A stretch of DNA of 64,000 nucleotides. Origin: Kamptonema formosum PCC 10802 (lineage in GTDB: Bacteria; Cyanobacteriota; Cyanobacteriia; Cyanobacteriales; Oscillatoriaceae). A program made the position numbers and the translations under genes. Position 1 is the first letter of the stretch. Each line of letters begins with the position of its first letter. Positions 44,897-53,032 of this stretch are shown piece by piece. The notes under the pieces are model-generated. The model saw only the letters and a program-made list of their open reading frames with translations. It was not told where the DNA came from and ran no database searches. The stretch is from the NCBI RefSeq assembly GCF_000332335.1, contig NZ_KB235948.1, positions 1,259,949 to 1,323,948 on the forward strand, in the 5' to 3' direction.

Positions 44897-46231
44897 CTAG
44901 TCAAATGTCAAGGCTTTGCCGCGAACTCCTGTATTCAGCCGGCCCCTTTCATAAACAATCTCGCCGCCCACAACAGTCACCACCGGCCATCCAGTCAAAT
45001 TCCAGCCTTCAAAAGGACTCCAGCCGCACTTCGTTAACAGTTCCTCCCGCAAAACAGGCCGGTAAGTGTTCAAATCCACCAGCACCAAATCGGCATCATA
45101 GCCCGGTGCAATCGCACCCTTGCGGGGAATCTGGTACGCCTGAGCCACCGCTGCAGACATCCAGTGGGCCACTTGGGCCACCGTACAGCGCCCCTGCGCC
45201 GCTTGAGTCAGCATCAGAGGCAGCGAAGTTTCCACCCCGGGCATCCCGGAGGGGGTGTTGGGATACCCTTTAGCCTTTTCCTCCAGGGTGTGGGGCGCGT
45301 GATCCGTGGCGATAAAGTCAATCACACCATCCAGCAGCGCTTGCCAGAGGACTTCGTTATCGTGGGGGGAGCGCAAAGGCGGATTCATCTGAGCCAGGGT
45401 GCCGATTTTCTCATAAGCGCCGGTATTGAGCAGCAGGTGTTGGGGCGTCACTTCCGCTGTCACCCAGCTTGGCTTGTCCTGGCGCAGCAGTTCCGCTTCC
45501 CCAGCGGTGGACATGTGCAGGATGTGCAGGCGGCGGCGGTATTTTTTGGAGAGCTTCAGAGCCAGCCCAGTCGCCTGCAGCGCCGCTTGACTGTCCTGAA
45601 TTTGCGAGTGAGCGGCTGGATCGGTGACGCCGGCAAACAGCTGCCGGCGCTCCAAGATGCGGGCTTGGTCTTCGGCGTGAACCGCAATCAGCCGGCTGCC
45701 GGTGGCAAAGATGGCTTCCAGCGCCGCGTCCCCATCCACCAGCAGCTCCCCGCCCATAGAGCCCATAAAAATCTTAATCCCCGGTGCCGGCCTAGCGCTC
45801 AGCAAATCTGGCAGATTCTCTGCCGTCGCCCCAATAAAAAAGCCATAATTGACTAAGCACTTCTGTGCGGCGCGTTGCAGCTTGTCATCCAGAGCCGCCT
45901 GCGTGGTGGTGAGAGGGCGCGTGTTTGGCATCTCCAAAAACGACGTCACCCCACCCCTGGCGCAGGCACAGCTGGCTGTAAACAGGTCTTCCTTGTGTTC
46001 CAGCCCCGGTTCCCGGAAGTGTACCTGAGGGTCGATGACACCCGGGAGCAGAGTTAGCCCGAGAGCGTCTATCTCTCTATCTGCCGGTGCGACTTCCTCT
46101 GACGGGATCTCTGGCGCGACTCGGACAATTTCTCGACCGCGAATTTGGACATCCCCGATCGACAGCTCACCCCCGGGCAAGAGGATGCGGGCGCGACGGA
46201 TAAACAGACAGGGAGCAGATGCAGAGGACAT
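44897..46231 (-). CDS. pyrC: dihydroorotase
   Basis: A 444-residue amidohydrolase that closes carbamoyl aspartate to dihydroorotate in pyrimidine synthesis. Blocks: LTLLPGVIDPQVHFREPGLEHKEDL, FLEMPNTRPLTT, LIAVHAEDQ, LHILHMSTAGEAELL, AQMNPPLRSPHDNEVLW and FIATDHAPHTLEEK. The first His of the HxH metal motif is Gln (DPQVH), a pattern I recall in cyanobacterial orthologs, while the other ligands are kept. ATG at 46231 is preferred to a TTG 27 bp upstream. It is divergent from lepB. Confidence 0.92.
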   Translation of the reverse strand: MSSASAPCLFIRRARILLPGGELSIGDVQIRGREIVRVAPEIPSEEVAPADREIDALGLTLLPGVIDPQVHFREPGLEHKEDLFTASCACARGGVTSFLEMPNTRPLTTTQAALDDKLQRAAQKCLVNYGFFIGATAENLPDLLSARPAPGIKIFMGSMGGELLVDGDAALEAIFATGSRLIAVHAEDQARILERRQLFAGVTDPAAHSQIQDSQAALQATGLALKLSKKYRRRLHILHMSTAGEAELLRQDKPSWVTAEVTPQHLLLNTGAYEKIGTLAQMNPPLRSPHDNEVLWQALLDGVIDFIATDHAPHTLEEKAKGYPNTPSGMPGVETSLPLMLTQAAQGRCTVAQVAHWMSAAVAQAYQIPRKGAIAPGYDADLVLVDLNTYRPVLREELLTKCGWSPFEGWNLTGWPVVTVVGGEIVYERGRLNTGVRGKALTFD

Positions 46232-46535
46232 GGCAATCGTGTTTGACACAACAGTCAAGAGTTACAGCTATATTGATTGTGGCACCCGAACCGAAAGGCC
46301 CTCAGAGGGGAATGTTTCTCAGATGCAGAAATTTGCGGCAGCCCCCGGACATGCGGAAACCGGCCAGCGTCTCAGTAAAATACCAGAGACAGTCTATCGC
46401 CGGCAGCCATCTCAAATTTAGAGAAAATTTGTACAGTTGCAGACAGCCAAGAATTGAGTTGCCCGAAGGTGGGTAAAGTTGTATCTTGCCTCTGCCCTGT
46501 GCTAAAACTCGCTATCATATCGTGCTTGAAAGCCT
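46232..46535. other. divergent pyrC-lepB intergenic region
   Basis: About 300 bp containing both promoters. The only box noted is CTATCATAT near 46510 upstream of lepB, which is weak. No gene or repeat family member is visible. Confidence 0.4.
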
Positions 46536-47144
46536 ATGACCCCTTTGCAAGAACAAGTGTCTGAACCCAATTCTGAGAAAAACACTGACAATCCCTGGAT
46601 AGAGGGAATCAAGACGATTGGGCTGAGCGCCCTTTTGGCGTTTGGGATTCGCACCTTCGTCGCTGAAGCTCGCTATATCCCCTCAGGCTCGATGCTGCCC
46701 ACCCTGCAGATTAATGACCGGCTGATCGTAGACAAGCTGAGCTACAAGTTCCAAAATCCCCAGCGCGGCGACATTGTGGTTTTCTCGCCTACCGAAACCT
46801 TGGAACGCCTCAACTACCACGATGCCTTCATTAAGCGGGTGATCGGTCTGCCTGGGGACAAAGTGGAAGTCAAAGGGGGGCGGGTTTACGTCAATAATCA
46901 GCCCCTGCGGGAAAATTATATCCAAGCTGAACCGCAATACCAGTATGGCCCTGTCAACGTTCCAGAAGGCCACTACTTGGTGCTGGGGGATAACCGCAAT
47001 GAAAGCTACGACAGCCACTACTGGGGTTTTGTCCCCCGCGACCGGATTATTGGCCGGGCTGCCGTTCGCTTCTGGCCCCCCGGTCGCCTGGGCGAACTCG
47101 ATCCCCAGCCCCTCTATCCGCCGGCAGCGCCGTCGGGCCAGTAA
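46536..47144 (+). CDS. lepB: signal peptidase I
   Basis: A 202-residue S26 peptidase that removes signal peptides on the outer side of the plasma or thylakoid membrane. One N-terminal membrane helix (~25-42), the catalytic Ser52 in [11 protein letters not shown], and Lys100 in [13 protein letters not shown] form the dyad; [18 protein letters not shown] is the conserved box D/E region. It converges on the second dihydroorotase-like gene with a 13-bp gap. Confidence 0.95.
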   Translation: MTPLQEQVSEPNSEKNTDNPWIEGIKTIGLSALLAFGIRTFVAEARYIPSGSMLPTLQINDRLIVDKLSYKFQNPQRGDIVVFSPTETLERLNYHDAFIKRVIGLPGDKVEVKGGRVYVNNQPLRENYIQAEPQYQYGPVNVPEGHYLVLGDNRNESYDSHYWGFVPRDRIIGRAAVRFWPPGRLGELDPQPLYPPAAPSGQ

Positions 47145-47157
47145 GCTGCGCTGATCG

Positions 47158-48447
47158 CTACGGCTGACTGAGCCATGTTTGCACGACGCGACCGGTCAGC
47201 TGGTGGCCCAGCCAAGAGGTGTTGGCAGATCGGGTTTGAAGGGTTTCAGCTCCGACTTTCCAGGACAGCTGCGGGTCGAAAAGGGTGATTTCGGCGGACT
47301 CTCCGGCGGCTAGGCTCGCTGGTTTTTGCTTTAAACAGCTTGCCGGTCCGGTGCTCAACACCCGCCACAGCTCTAAGGCTGTCCACTCGCCGGTTTCTAC
47401 CAAGCCCCCCCACAGCAGGGGCAGAGCCAGCTCTAAACCAATCGCACCGGGTGGCGCTTCCCCAAAGGCAACGGTTTTCTCTTCGTAGGTGTGGGGAGTG
47501 TGATCTATGGCAACCGCATCGATCGCCCCAAGCCGCACCCCTCGCCTGAGCGCCTCCCTGTCCTCTGGGTTTCCCAAAGGCGGTGACAGACGCAATGATG
47601 TATTATAGCTCACCAGTGCCTGCGTGTCAAGTAGCAAGTGCAGCCAAGTTGTGCTGGCACTCACCGGCAGACCGCGCTCTTTTGCCTGTTCAATCAGCCT
47701 GACGCCGCCAGCGGTGGAGACTCGCATCACGTGCACACAAGTGCCGGTGGCTTCTATCACTTCCAGCAAAGCGGCGAGGGCAGCGGTTTCCGAAATGGCG
47801 GGATTCCCCGGCAGCCCGAAGCGAATCGAATCGGGACCCTCGCGCATCACGCCGGTGCTGGCCAGTTCGCGGTGCGATGGCCAGAGAGCCACCGGCAGGC
47901 CCAGAGGTTGCAGGTATTCCAGCAGCCGGCGCAGCAGGGCCAGATTTTGCACCGGCAGCCCGTCAGCAAAGCCGGCAGCCCCAGCCGCCGCCAATTCAGC
48001 CAGTTCCGCCATTTGCTGCCCTTTGACGCCAACAGTGAGCGCACCCCAAAAATCTATTTTGGAGTTTAGATTTGGGCCCTTCTCACCGGCTCGCAGCGCC
48101 GCCACACGAGAGCGGAACAGGGCCAAAACGGCGGGGCTGTCGGCAGGCGGCGTCGTGTCCGGCAAAATCGCCACCCGGGTAAATCCGCCGGCAGCAGCGG
48201 CTCTGATCAGCGATTCCAGGGTTTCTCGCTCTTCAAACCCGGGCTCGCCGCTGTGACTGTAGAGGTCTGCCAGTCCGGGACCGAGAACCAATCCCCGGCA
48301 ATCTCTCACCTGAGTGTCAGCAGGGGGGTGGGGAATTTCAGGGGCGATTTCTTTTATGATGCCACCGGCAATCAGGACATCTGCAATTCGGTCGGTGCCG
48401 GTGAGTGGGTCGAGTACCCGTACTTGTTGTAGCAGTTCGCTGTTCAT
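47158..48447 (-). CDS. dihydroorotase-like protein, probably non-catalytic
   Basis: A 429-residue amidohydrolase-fold protein of the PyrC-prime type that in other bacteria partners aspartate transcarbamoylase without catalysing. The first metal motif reads DLYSHSGEPG rather than DxHxHxREPG (one His and the Arg lost), and the middle His in LIAVHAED-type context is changed (ALWPSH). HVMRVSTAGGV and AIDHTPHTYEEK remain. The ATG at 48447 is preferred to a TTG 27 bp upstream that lies in a repeat. No pyrB gene is adjacent. Confidence 0.85.
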   Translation of the reverse strand: MNSELLQQVRVLDPLTGTDRIADVLIAGGIIKEIAPEIPHPPADTQVRDCRGLVLGPGLADLYSHSGEPGFEERETLESLIRAAAAGGFTRVAILPDTTPPADSPAVLALFRSRVAALRAGEKGPNLNSKIDFWGALTVGVKGQQMAELAELAAAGAAGFADGLPVQNLALLRRLLEYLQPLGLPVALWPSHRELASTGVMREGPDSIRFGLPGNPAISETAALAALLEVIEATGTCVHVMRVSTAGGVRLIEQAKERGLPVSASTTWLHLLLDTQALVSYNTSLRLSPPLGNPEDREALRRGVRLGAIDAVAIDHTPHTYEEKTVAFGEAPPGAIGLELALPLLWGGLVETGEWTALELWRVLSTGPASCLKQKPASLAAGESAEITLFDPQLSWKVGAETLQTRSANTSWLGHQLTGRVVQTWLSQP

Positions 48448-48463
48448 GAACAAAGTGGGATTT

Positions 48464-48540
48464 TGAACCGCCAAGACGCCAAGATCGCCAAGATAGAGAT
48501 TGTTATTTTTCTCTGCGTTTTTGGCGTCTAAAGTGGTTAT
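48464..48540. repeat. ACCGCCAAGACGCC inverted-repeat element
   Basis: AACCGCCAAGACGCCAA and TTTTTGGCGTCTAAAGTGG are imperfect inverted ends around ~40 bp, a type common between cyanobacterial genes. It lies directly upstream of the dihydroorotase-like start. Confidence 0.55.
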
Positions 48541-48557
48541 TTTTATTTTTCAGCCCT

Positions 48558-49907
48558 CTACAGCGCACCGGCTGCTGTCTTGTCGAGGACGCCACCGGCT
48601 ATGTGAGTGGTGATATTCATGGCTTGCAGCACCGGCGGGCCATCGGCTCCTTTGGGGTAGTCGATAACCGTGACGGCGCAGTTGCCCTGTTTGAAGTTCC
48701 AGAAGTGTGCCGGCTCTAAATCGAACAGGTGGCAGAGAACGGCTTTGTTGATAGCGTCGTGGGCGACGACTAGGCCGGTGCTGTTCGGGGCTGCGGCGGC
48801 AACGATGGCTCGCCAAGCTGCGATCGCTCGCTCCCACACTTGCTGCAAGTTTTCTCCCTCTGGCATTTGCACGGTTTCTGGGGACTGTTTCCACTGGTGC
48901 AACAGCCCGGGAAATTCTCGCTCTATTTCGCTTTCGTATTTGCCTTCCCAGAGTCCGTGACTGATTTCTCTGAGTCCGTCATGGAATTGCAGCTCAACGG
49001 ACGGGTGGTGCTGGAGGATGATTTCGGCGGTTTCTTTGGGGCGCAGCATGGGGCTGCTGACGGCAAAGTCAATTTGGACGTTTTTGAGAAATTCTGCTGC
49101 TTTTTGCGATTGGGCTCTGCCGCTGTCGTTGAGGGGGACGTCGATTTGCCCTTGAAAGCGGCTCTGCCGGTTCCACTCGGTTTCTCCGTGGCGCACGAAG
49201 AGCAGGCGTGGCCCTTGGTGATTTTCTCTCGGTTTGGGGAAATTTTCTCCCACATGGGAGGTGAGGTTCATCGATTCCAGCTGCACCGCCGCGCCCAGTC
49301 TGGTGGAGGGGAAGTTGAGGACGCTGATGCCGCAGTTGGACTGCTGGATGGAGTGGTAGCTTGCCGGTGGGATGCCAGCGGCTGTGCTGATTAAGGCGCG
49401 GTTGATGCCGTTGTGGGCGACGACTAAAATCGTGCCGCCGGCGTGGCGGGGCAGGATTTCTTGCCAGAACTGCTCTGCTTGTTTGTAGATGGCAAGTACG
49501 GGAAAGTGCTCATCGCTGCCGGCTTCAGTTGGCACCGGCATCTGGAGCTGGTGGGGGCGTTCTTGCCAGCACTGGTAGTCGTCGGTAAATTTCGCTCTCA
49601 CATCTGAGCGCAGCATCCCTTCCCAGAGGGGCAGGTCGATTTCCAGGAGCAACTCTTCGGTCTTCAGGGGCGGGGGGCACCCGTCCGCCTGCAACGATGA
49701 GAGGATGACCGTTGCGGTTTCTTTTGCCCGCTGCAGGGGGCTGGAGTATATAGCGTCAAAGGTGATGCCGCGCAGGGCGTCAGCGACTTGACGTGCGGTG
49801 GCCCGACCGGCTTCTGTGAGTGTGGATGCGTCGAGCCGGCCTTGGATGCGCCGCTCTTGATTAAAGGTGCTTTTGCCGTGACGGAGTAAGATTACGCGAG
49901 TGGCCAG
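48558..49907 (-). CDS. two-domain histidine phosphatase with a CTG start
   Basis: A 449-residue tandem histidine phosphatase (phosphoglycerate-mutase-like). The first RHG motif is ILLRHGKSTFNQERRIQG (residues ~6-23) with VVAHNGINRAL later; the second is LFVRHGETEWNRQSRFQG (~240-257) with VVAHDAINKAV. The conserved N-terminus begins LATRVILLRHGKS, and no ATG, GTG or TTG lies between an in-frame TAA and this point. A CTG at 49905-49907 has AAGGAGGAT 8 nt upstream, which identifies it as the start. Without it the first RHG site is lost. Substrate unknown. Confidence 0.85.
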   Translation of the reverse strand: MATRVILLRHGKSTFNQERRIQGRLDASTLTEAGRATARQVADALRGITFDAIYSSPLQRAKETATVILSSLQADGCPPPLKTEELLLEIDLPLWEGMLRSDVRAKFTDDYQCWQERPHQLQMPVPTEAGSDEHFPVLAIYKQAEQFWQEILPRHAGGTILVVAHNGINRALISTAAGIPPASYHSIQQSNCGISVLNFPSTRLGAAVQLESMNLTSHVGENFPKPRENHQGPRLLFVRHGETEWNRQSRFQGQIDVPLNDSGRAQSQKAAEFLKNVQIDFAVSSPMLRPKETAEIILQHHPSVELQFHDGLREISHGLWEGKYESEIEREFPGLLHQWKQSPETVQMPEGENLQQVWERAIAAWRAIVAAAAPNSTGLVVAHDAINKAVLCHLFDLEPAHFWNFKQGNCAVTVIDYPKGADGPPVLQAMNITTHIAGGVLDKTAAGAL

Positions 49908-49922
49908 GGGTTTATCCTCCTT
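49908..49922 (-). promoter_or_regulatory. strong ribosome-binding site for a CTG start
   Basis: On the minus strand AAGGAGGAT is followed by AAACCC and the CTG start at 49907. Its near-perfect fit to the 16S anti-Shine-Dalgarno sequence is what supports initiation at a rare codon. Confidence 0.7.
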
Positions 49923-49924
49923 TT

Positions 49925-49962
49925 AATCCCGTTGTTCAATCCCGTTGTTCAATCCCGTTGCC
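49925..49962. repeat. 13-bp tandem repeat (AATCCCGTTGTTC)
   Basis: Nearly three head-to-tail units directly upstream of the phosphatase ribosome-binding site. Confidence 0.75.
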
Positions 49963-50131
49963 GGGATTCATTTTATCGCAGAATCTGTCCCTGATGCGTC
50001 ACTGTGACTGCGGTTGCTGCTGTCTGTATGCTACACCACACTGGGGCGTAAAAGTCTGGCGCAATTGTGGGACGCCGCCCCTTATGATGGGATACGGGTG
50101 ACTGAGGCAAGCAAGGGTAAGGGAGGCGGGA

Positions 50132-51724
50132 ATGACACTCAAGCGGCTAATACTAAGTGTGCTGACGGTTGTGGCGCTCGCTCTCGTCAGCCTGGATCTG
50201 CTGCACAGCTGGAATCAGCCCCAGATTCAAAGTCGTCTGGAACTGTACCAAACCAATCTGCTGCTGCACGCCGCCGAGTGGCGCAGCCGGGCGGTGGGGG
50301 GTGCCGGTTTGGAAACAGCCCGCAACACGCTGATTGGTGAGGATGCCTTTGAAACGGCGCTCAAGCAGTATCAGGAGGCTCGCGAGTCTGCTGAGAAGTC
50401 GCTGGAAAAAGCCCGAGCGCAACTGCAAGTGCTGCCAGAGGAAGGGGTGGATCTGCCACCGGCACCCCCGGAGCCTGCACCTGACAAAAGCACTGTCCAA
50501 ACTGCGCCGAGATCGGAGCGCCAGCAGCTGCAGGTGTCGATTAACAAGCTCAGCGATTTGATTGAGGAGCTGGATCTGCGGCTGGGAATCTTGCAGGCGC
50601 ACCAGCAGCAGGCGGATGCGGCGCTCAAAACTTGGACGGATTTGCTCTTGCGAAAGCCCTCACGGGCGGATTTGGTGAGAGCAGCTGACGTGCTGGTGGC
50701 ACTGTGGAGCGAGCCGCCCCGGATCTTGCCCAGTGCGGAGCCGGTGCTGAAACGGCATCTGGATGGGTGGTTCCGCTACCGCGCCCTGTCTCGCCTCTAC
50801 GAATTGCAGCAGCGCGACAGTGCGCTGGCGGATCTGGAAGCTGAGGAACAGGCAGTAGCTGAGCGAGCTGTGCTGAAATTGGCGATTGTTGGGGGTATCC
50901 CGACAGTCGGGTTTGTGGTGGGAGCGGGATTGCTTGTTTTTCTCGCCGTGCAGTGGCTGGTGAAAAAGGAGGAGTCGCTCCTCGCTAAGAATGGGGATGT
51001 TGGCTGGGAAACGCCTTGGGATGGGGAAACGATTTGGCAGGTGCTGATTGTTGGCTTTTTCTTTGTCGGACAGATTCTGGTGCCATTGACGCTTCAGCTG
51101 TCAAACGCGCTGTTAAAAATTAACCCGGGGGCGCTGGATGTGCGCCTAAAAGCTTTTTATATTCTGGCGAGCTATGTGCTGCTGGCTGGGGGGGGGCTGC
51201 TGGTGCTGTACCTGTCTGTGAGGCCGTTTTTGCCGCTTCCAGACGGTTGGTTTCGGGCGGACTGGCGGGGCTCCTGGTTTGTCTGGGGTGCCGGTGGCTA
51301 TTTTGTGGCGCTCCCGCTGGTGATTGGGGTGTCGCTGCTCAATCAGAGGCTGTGGCAAGGGCAAGGCGGGAGCAATCCGATTCTGCCGATTGCGCTGGAA
51401 AATCGGGACAGTGTGGCGCTGGCGGTGTTTTTCTTAACGGCGTCGGTGGCTGCGCCGGTGTTTGAGGAAATTATGTTTCGCGGGTTTTTGCTGCCGTCTC
51501 TGACTCGTTATTTGCCGGTTTGGGGGGCGATTGCTGCCAGCAGTTTGCTGTTTGCGGTGGCTCACTTGAATCTGTCGGAAGTTTTGCCTCTGGCGACTTT
51601 GGGGGCGGTGTTGGGGTTTGTCTACACGCGCACGCGCAATCTCTTCGCTTCTATGTTGCTGCACAGTTTGTGGAACACCGGCACGCTGCTGAGTCTGTTT
51701 TTTCTGGGCAGCGGTTCGGGTTGA
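50132..51724 (+). CDS. CPBP-family intramembrane metalloprotease
   Basis: A 530-residue membrane protein. One N-terminal helix (~5-25) is followed by a ~200-residue extramembrane region with coiled-coil character (~60-240), then about eight membrane segments. The CPBP/Abi domain contains PVFEEIMFRGFLLPSL (EExxxR), FAVAHLNLSE and MLLHSLWNTG, the metal-ligand motifs. Such proteases resemble Rce1 and cleave within membranes. GGGAGGCGGG upstream of the ATG is a strong ribosome-binding site. Substrate unknown. Confidence 0.88.
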   Translation: MTLKRLILSVLTVVALALVSLDLLHSWNQPQIQSRLELYQTNLLLHAAEWRSRAVGGAGLETARNTLIGEDAFETALKQYQEARESAEKSLEKARAQLQVLPEEGVDLPPAPPEPAPDKSTVQTAPRSERQQLQVSINKLSDLIEELDLRLGILQAHQQQADAALKTWTDLLLRKPSRADLVRAADVLVALWSEPPRILPSAEPVLKRHLDGWFRYRALSRLYELQQRDSALADLEAEEQAVAERAVLKLAIVGGIPTVGFVVGAGLLVFLAVQWLVKKEESLLAKNGDVGWETPWDGETIWQVLIVGFFFVGQILVPLTLQLSNALLKINPGALDVRLKAFYILASYVLLAGGGLLVLYLSVRPFLPLPDGWFRADWRGSWFVWGAGGYFVALPLVIGVSLLNQRLWQGQGGSNPILPIALENRDSVALAVFFLTASVAAPVFEEIMFRGFLLPSLTRYLPVWGAIAASSLLFAVAHLNLSEVLPLATLGAVLGFVYTRTRNLFASMLLHSLWNTGTLLSLFFLGSGSG

Positions 51725-51727
51725 GCT

Positions 51728-51834
51728 AGCGGTTCTAATTGATTTGTGAAAATTCTTTTTTTAAGAACCCGCCGCCGTGAAGGAACGCCAAGGAAAGAGC
51801 GGAGAGAGAATTTTACAAATCATTTAGAAGTGCT
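51728..51834. repeat. CCGCCGCCGTGAAGG inverted-repeat element, copy 3
   Basis: Ends AGCGGTTCTAATTGATTTG and AAATCATTTAGAAGTGCT are inverted over about 25 bp with few mismatches; the core CCGCCGCCGTGAAGGAACG matches the copies at 33121 and 35617. Best-preserved ends of the family. Confidence 0.75.
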
Positions 51835-52110
51835 GTAGAAGTGCCGGTGCCGGGTGAGGGCTGGAGTCAGCGCGAACAGCCGGTCGGGGCGAACAGATAT
51901 TCGCCGGTGCGGCAAAATTTTCTCGGATGCCTTCACGAGTTCTTCATATTTTAGTGCTAGCTTTCAACAATATCCCCTCTGGTGCGAGCTGATGATTTCG
52001 CTTGCGCCAGACGGCGACTGGAAACTCAACAATTTGCTTTTAGGTGTTTTGAGGAGTGTGTGGTGGCGGGTTTAGAGATAAGCGCCTTTTTCATCCTTTG
52101 TGAGGTTCAC

Positions 52111-52142
52111 AGAAACCCGGTTTCTTAAAGAAACCGGGTTTC
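52111..52142. repeat. hairpin-repeat copy
   Basis: AGAAACCCGGTTTCTT/AAGAAACCGGGTTTC, near-perfect stem. Confidence 0.75.
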
Positions 52143-52221
52143 AAAGGGGACAGGGACAGGCGAGACGCCTGTCCTACGTCCTAACCTAAGTGGCGACTGC
52201 TCTATCCTTTGTCTCCCACAG

Positions 52222-52301
52222 CTGGGGCGGGTTTACAGATATCCAATGCTGACAGCAGATATGTCAAGTGAACTCGCCCCTGCGGAGATGAACCCACCCC
52301 T
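52222..52301. repeat. GGGGCGGGTT inverted-repeat element, copy 3
   Basis: GGGGCGGGTTTACAGATATCC, then GTGAACTCGCCCCTGC and a second end AACCCACCCCTAC. Related to 124-189 and 14803-14856. Confidence 0.55.
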
Positions 52302-52408
52302 ACTGCTGTCTGGATCGGGGGTGCCGGCTTGACTCCTAGCAATTATGCCAGGGTGGCGCAACTCCTGACCCGAGGATCGTACTGTGCGGACATTGAAAGG
52401 CAAAAAAT

Positions 52409-52957
52409 ATGGACACCAATAAATTCCTGGAAGAATATGCAGCGGGAGAGCGCGATTTTCAAGGAGTGTCCCTGCGTCAGGCTGACTTGAGTGGGGCTGA
52501 CCTCAGCAGGACGAACCTGAGTCGGGCTGACTTGAGTGGGGCTGACCTCAGCGGCGCTAACCTGAGCGGGGCGGACATGAATCGGGCTAACATGACTGAT
52601 GCTGACCTGAGTGGGGCGGACCTGAGCGGGGCTGACTTGAGTCACGTCAATTTTATTGCAGCGGATCTGATTAGCGCTAACCTGGAGGGAGCCTGTCTGA
52701 AAGCTGCTGACATGCGCAGCGCTAATCTGGTTCGGGCTAATTTGGCAGGGGCGAACTTGATGGGGGCGGACATCGGCGGTGCCGATCTCAGTGGGGCTAA
52801 TTTGACTGAGGCGAACCTGATGGGAGCCGAAATGACGGGTGCTGAACTGATGGGGGCTGCTGTAGAAGGGGCGAAGTGGAGTGCGCCAGACGAAAGTGAC
52901 GCCGTGATGTTTGATTTTATCTCCCACAAATGGGTGAGTTGGAGCGGGAGTCGCTGA
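52409..52957 (+). CDS. pentapeptide-repeat protein
   Basis: A 182-residue protein made of about 25 A(D/N)Lxx pentapeptides from ~residue 20 to 155 (ADLSGADLSRTNLSRADLSG...), predicted to fold as a right-handed quadrilateral beta-helix. An N-terminal cap (MDTNKFLEEYAAGERDFQGVSL) and a C-terminal tail (VMFDFISHKWVSWSGSR) flank it. Such proteins are abundant in cyanobacteria; function here is unknown. It converges on flv1. Confidence 0.92.
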   Translation: MDTNKFLEEYAAGERDFQGVSLRQADLSGADLSRTNLSRADLSGADLSGANLSGADMNRANMTDADLSGADLSGADLSHVNFIAADLISANLEGACLKAADMRSANLVRANLAGANLMGADIGGADLSGANLTEANLMGAEMTGAELMGAAVEGAKWSAPDESDAVMFDFISHKWVSWSGSR

Positions 52958-52964
52958 GCGACGG

Positions 52965-52992
52965 GAACCCCACCCCCCCAGGGGTGGGGTTC
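52965..52992. terminator. bidirectional hairpin between convergent genes
   Basis: GAACCCCACCCC and GGGGTGGGGTTC form a perfect 12-bp stem with a 4-nt loop, placed just after the pentapeptide gene and before the flv1 stop. No T-run follows, so the terminator role is inferred from position and stem strength. Confidence 0.5.
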
Positions 52993-53032
52993 ATCTCCCC
53001 CATGCCCCATGCGCCATGCCCCATGCCCAATT

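Larger units (their letters stand above)
51725..52408. other. gene-free gap with three repeat elements
   Basis: About 680 bp containing an inverted-repeat element (51728-51834), a hairpin copy (52111-52142) and a GGGGCGGGTT element (52222-52301). The short open frame near 51854-52075 has no recognisable product. Confidence 0.6.

Noticed and set aside
45164-45856. 230-codon plus-strand frame across pyrC
   Set aside because: Antisense shadow of a conserved enzyme.
51854-52075. 73-codon frame in the gap after the CPBP gene
   Set aside because: No ribosome-binding site, no recognisable family and surrounded by repeat elements.
52343-52927. Minus-strand frame with regular HVSPxQV-like repeats
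   Set aside because: The periodicity is the mirror image of the pentapeptide repeats on the plus strand.
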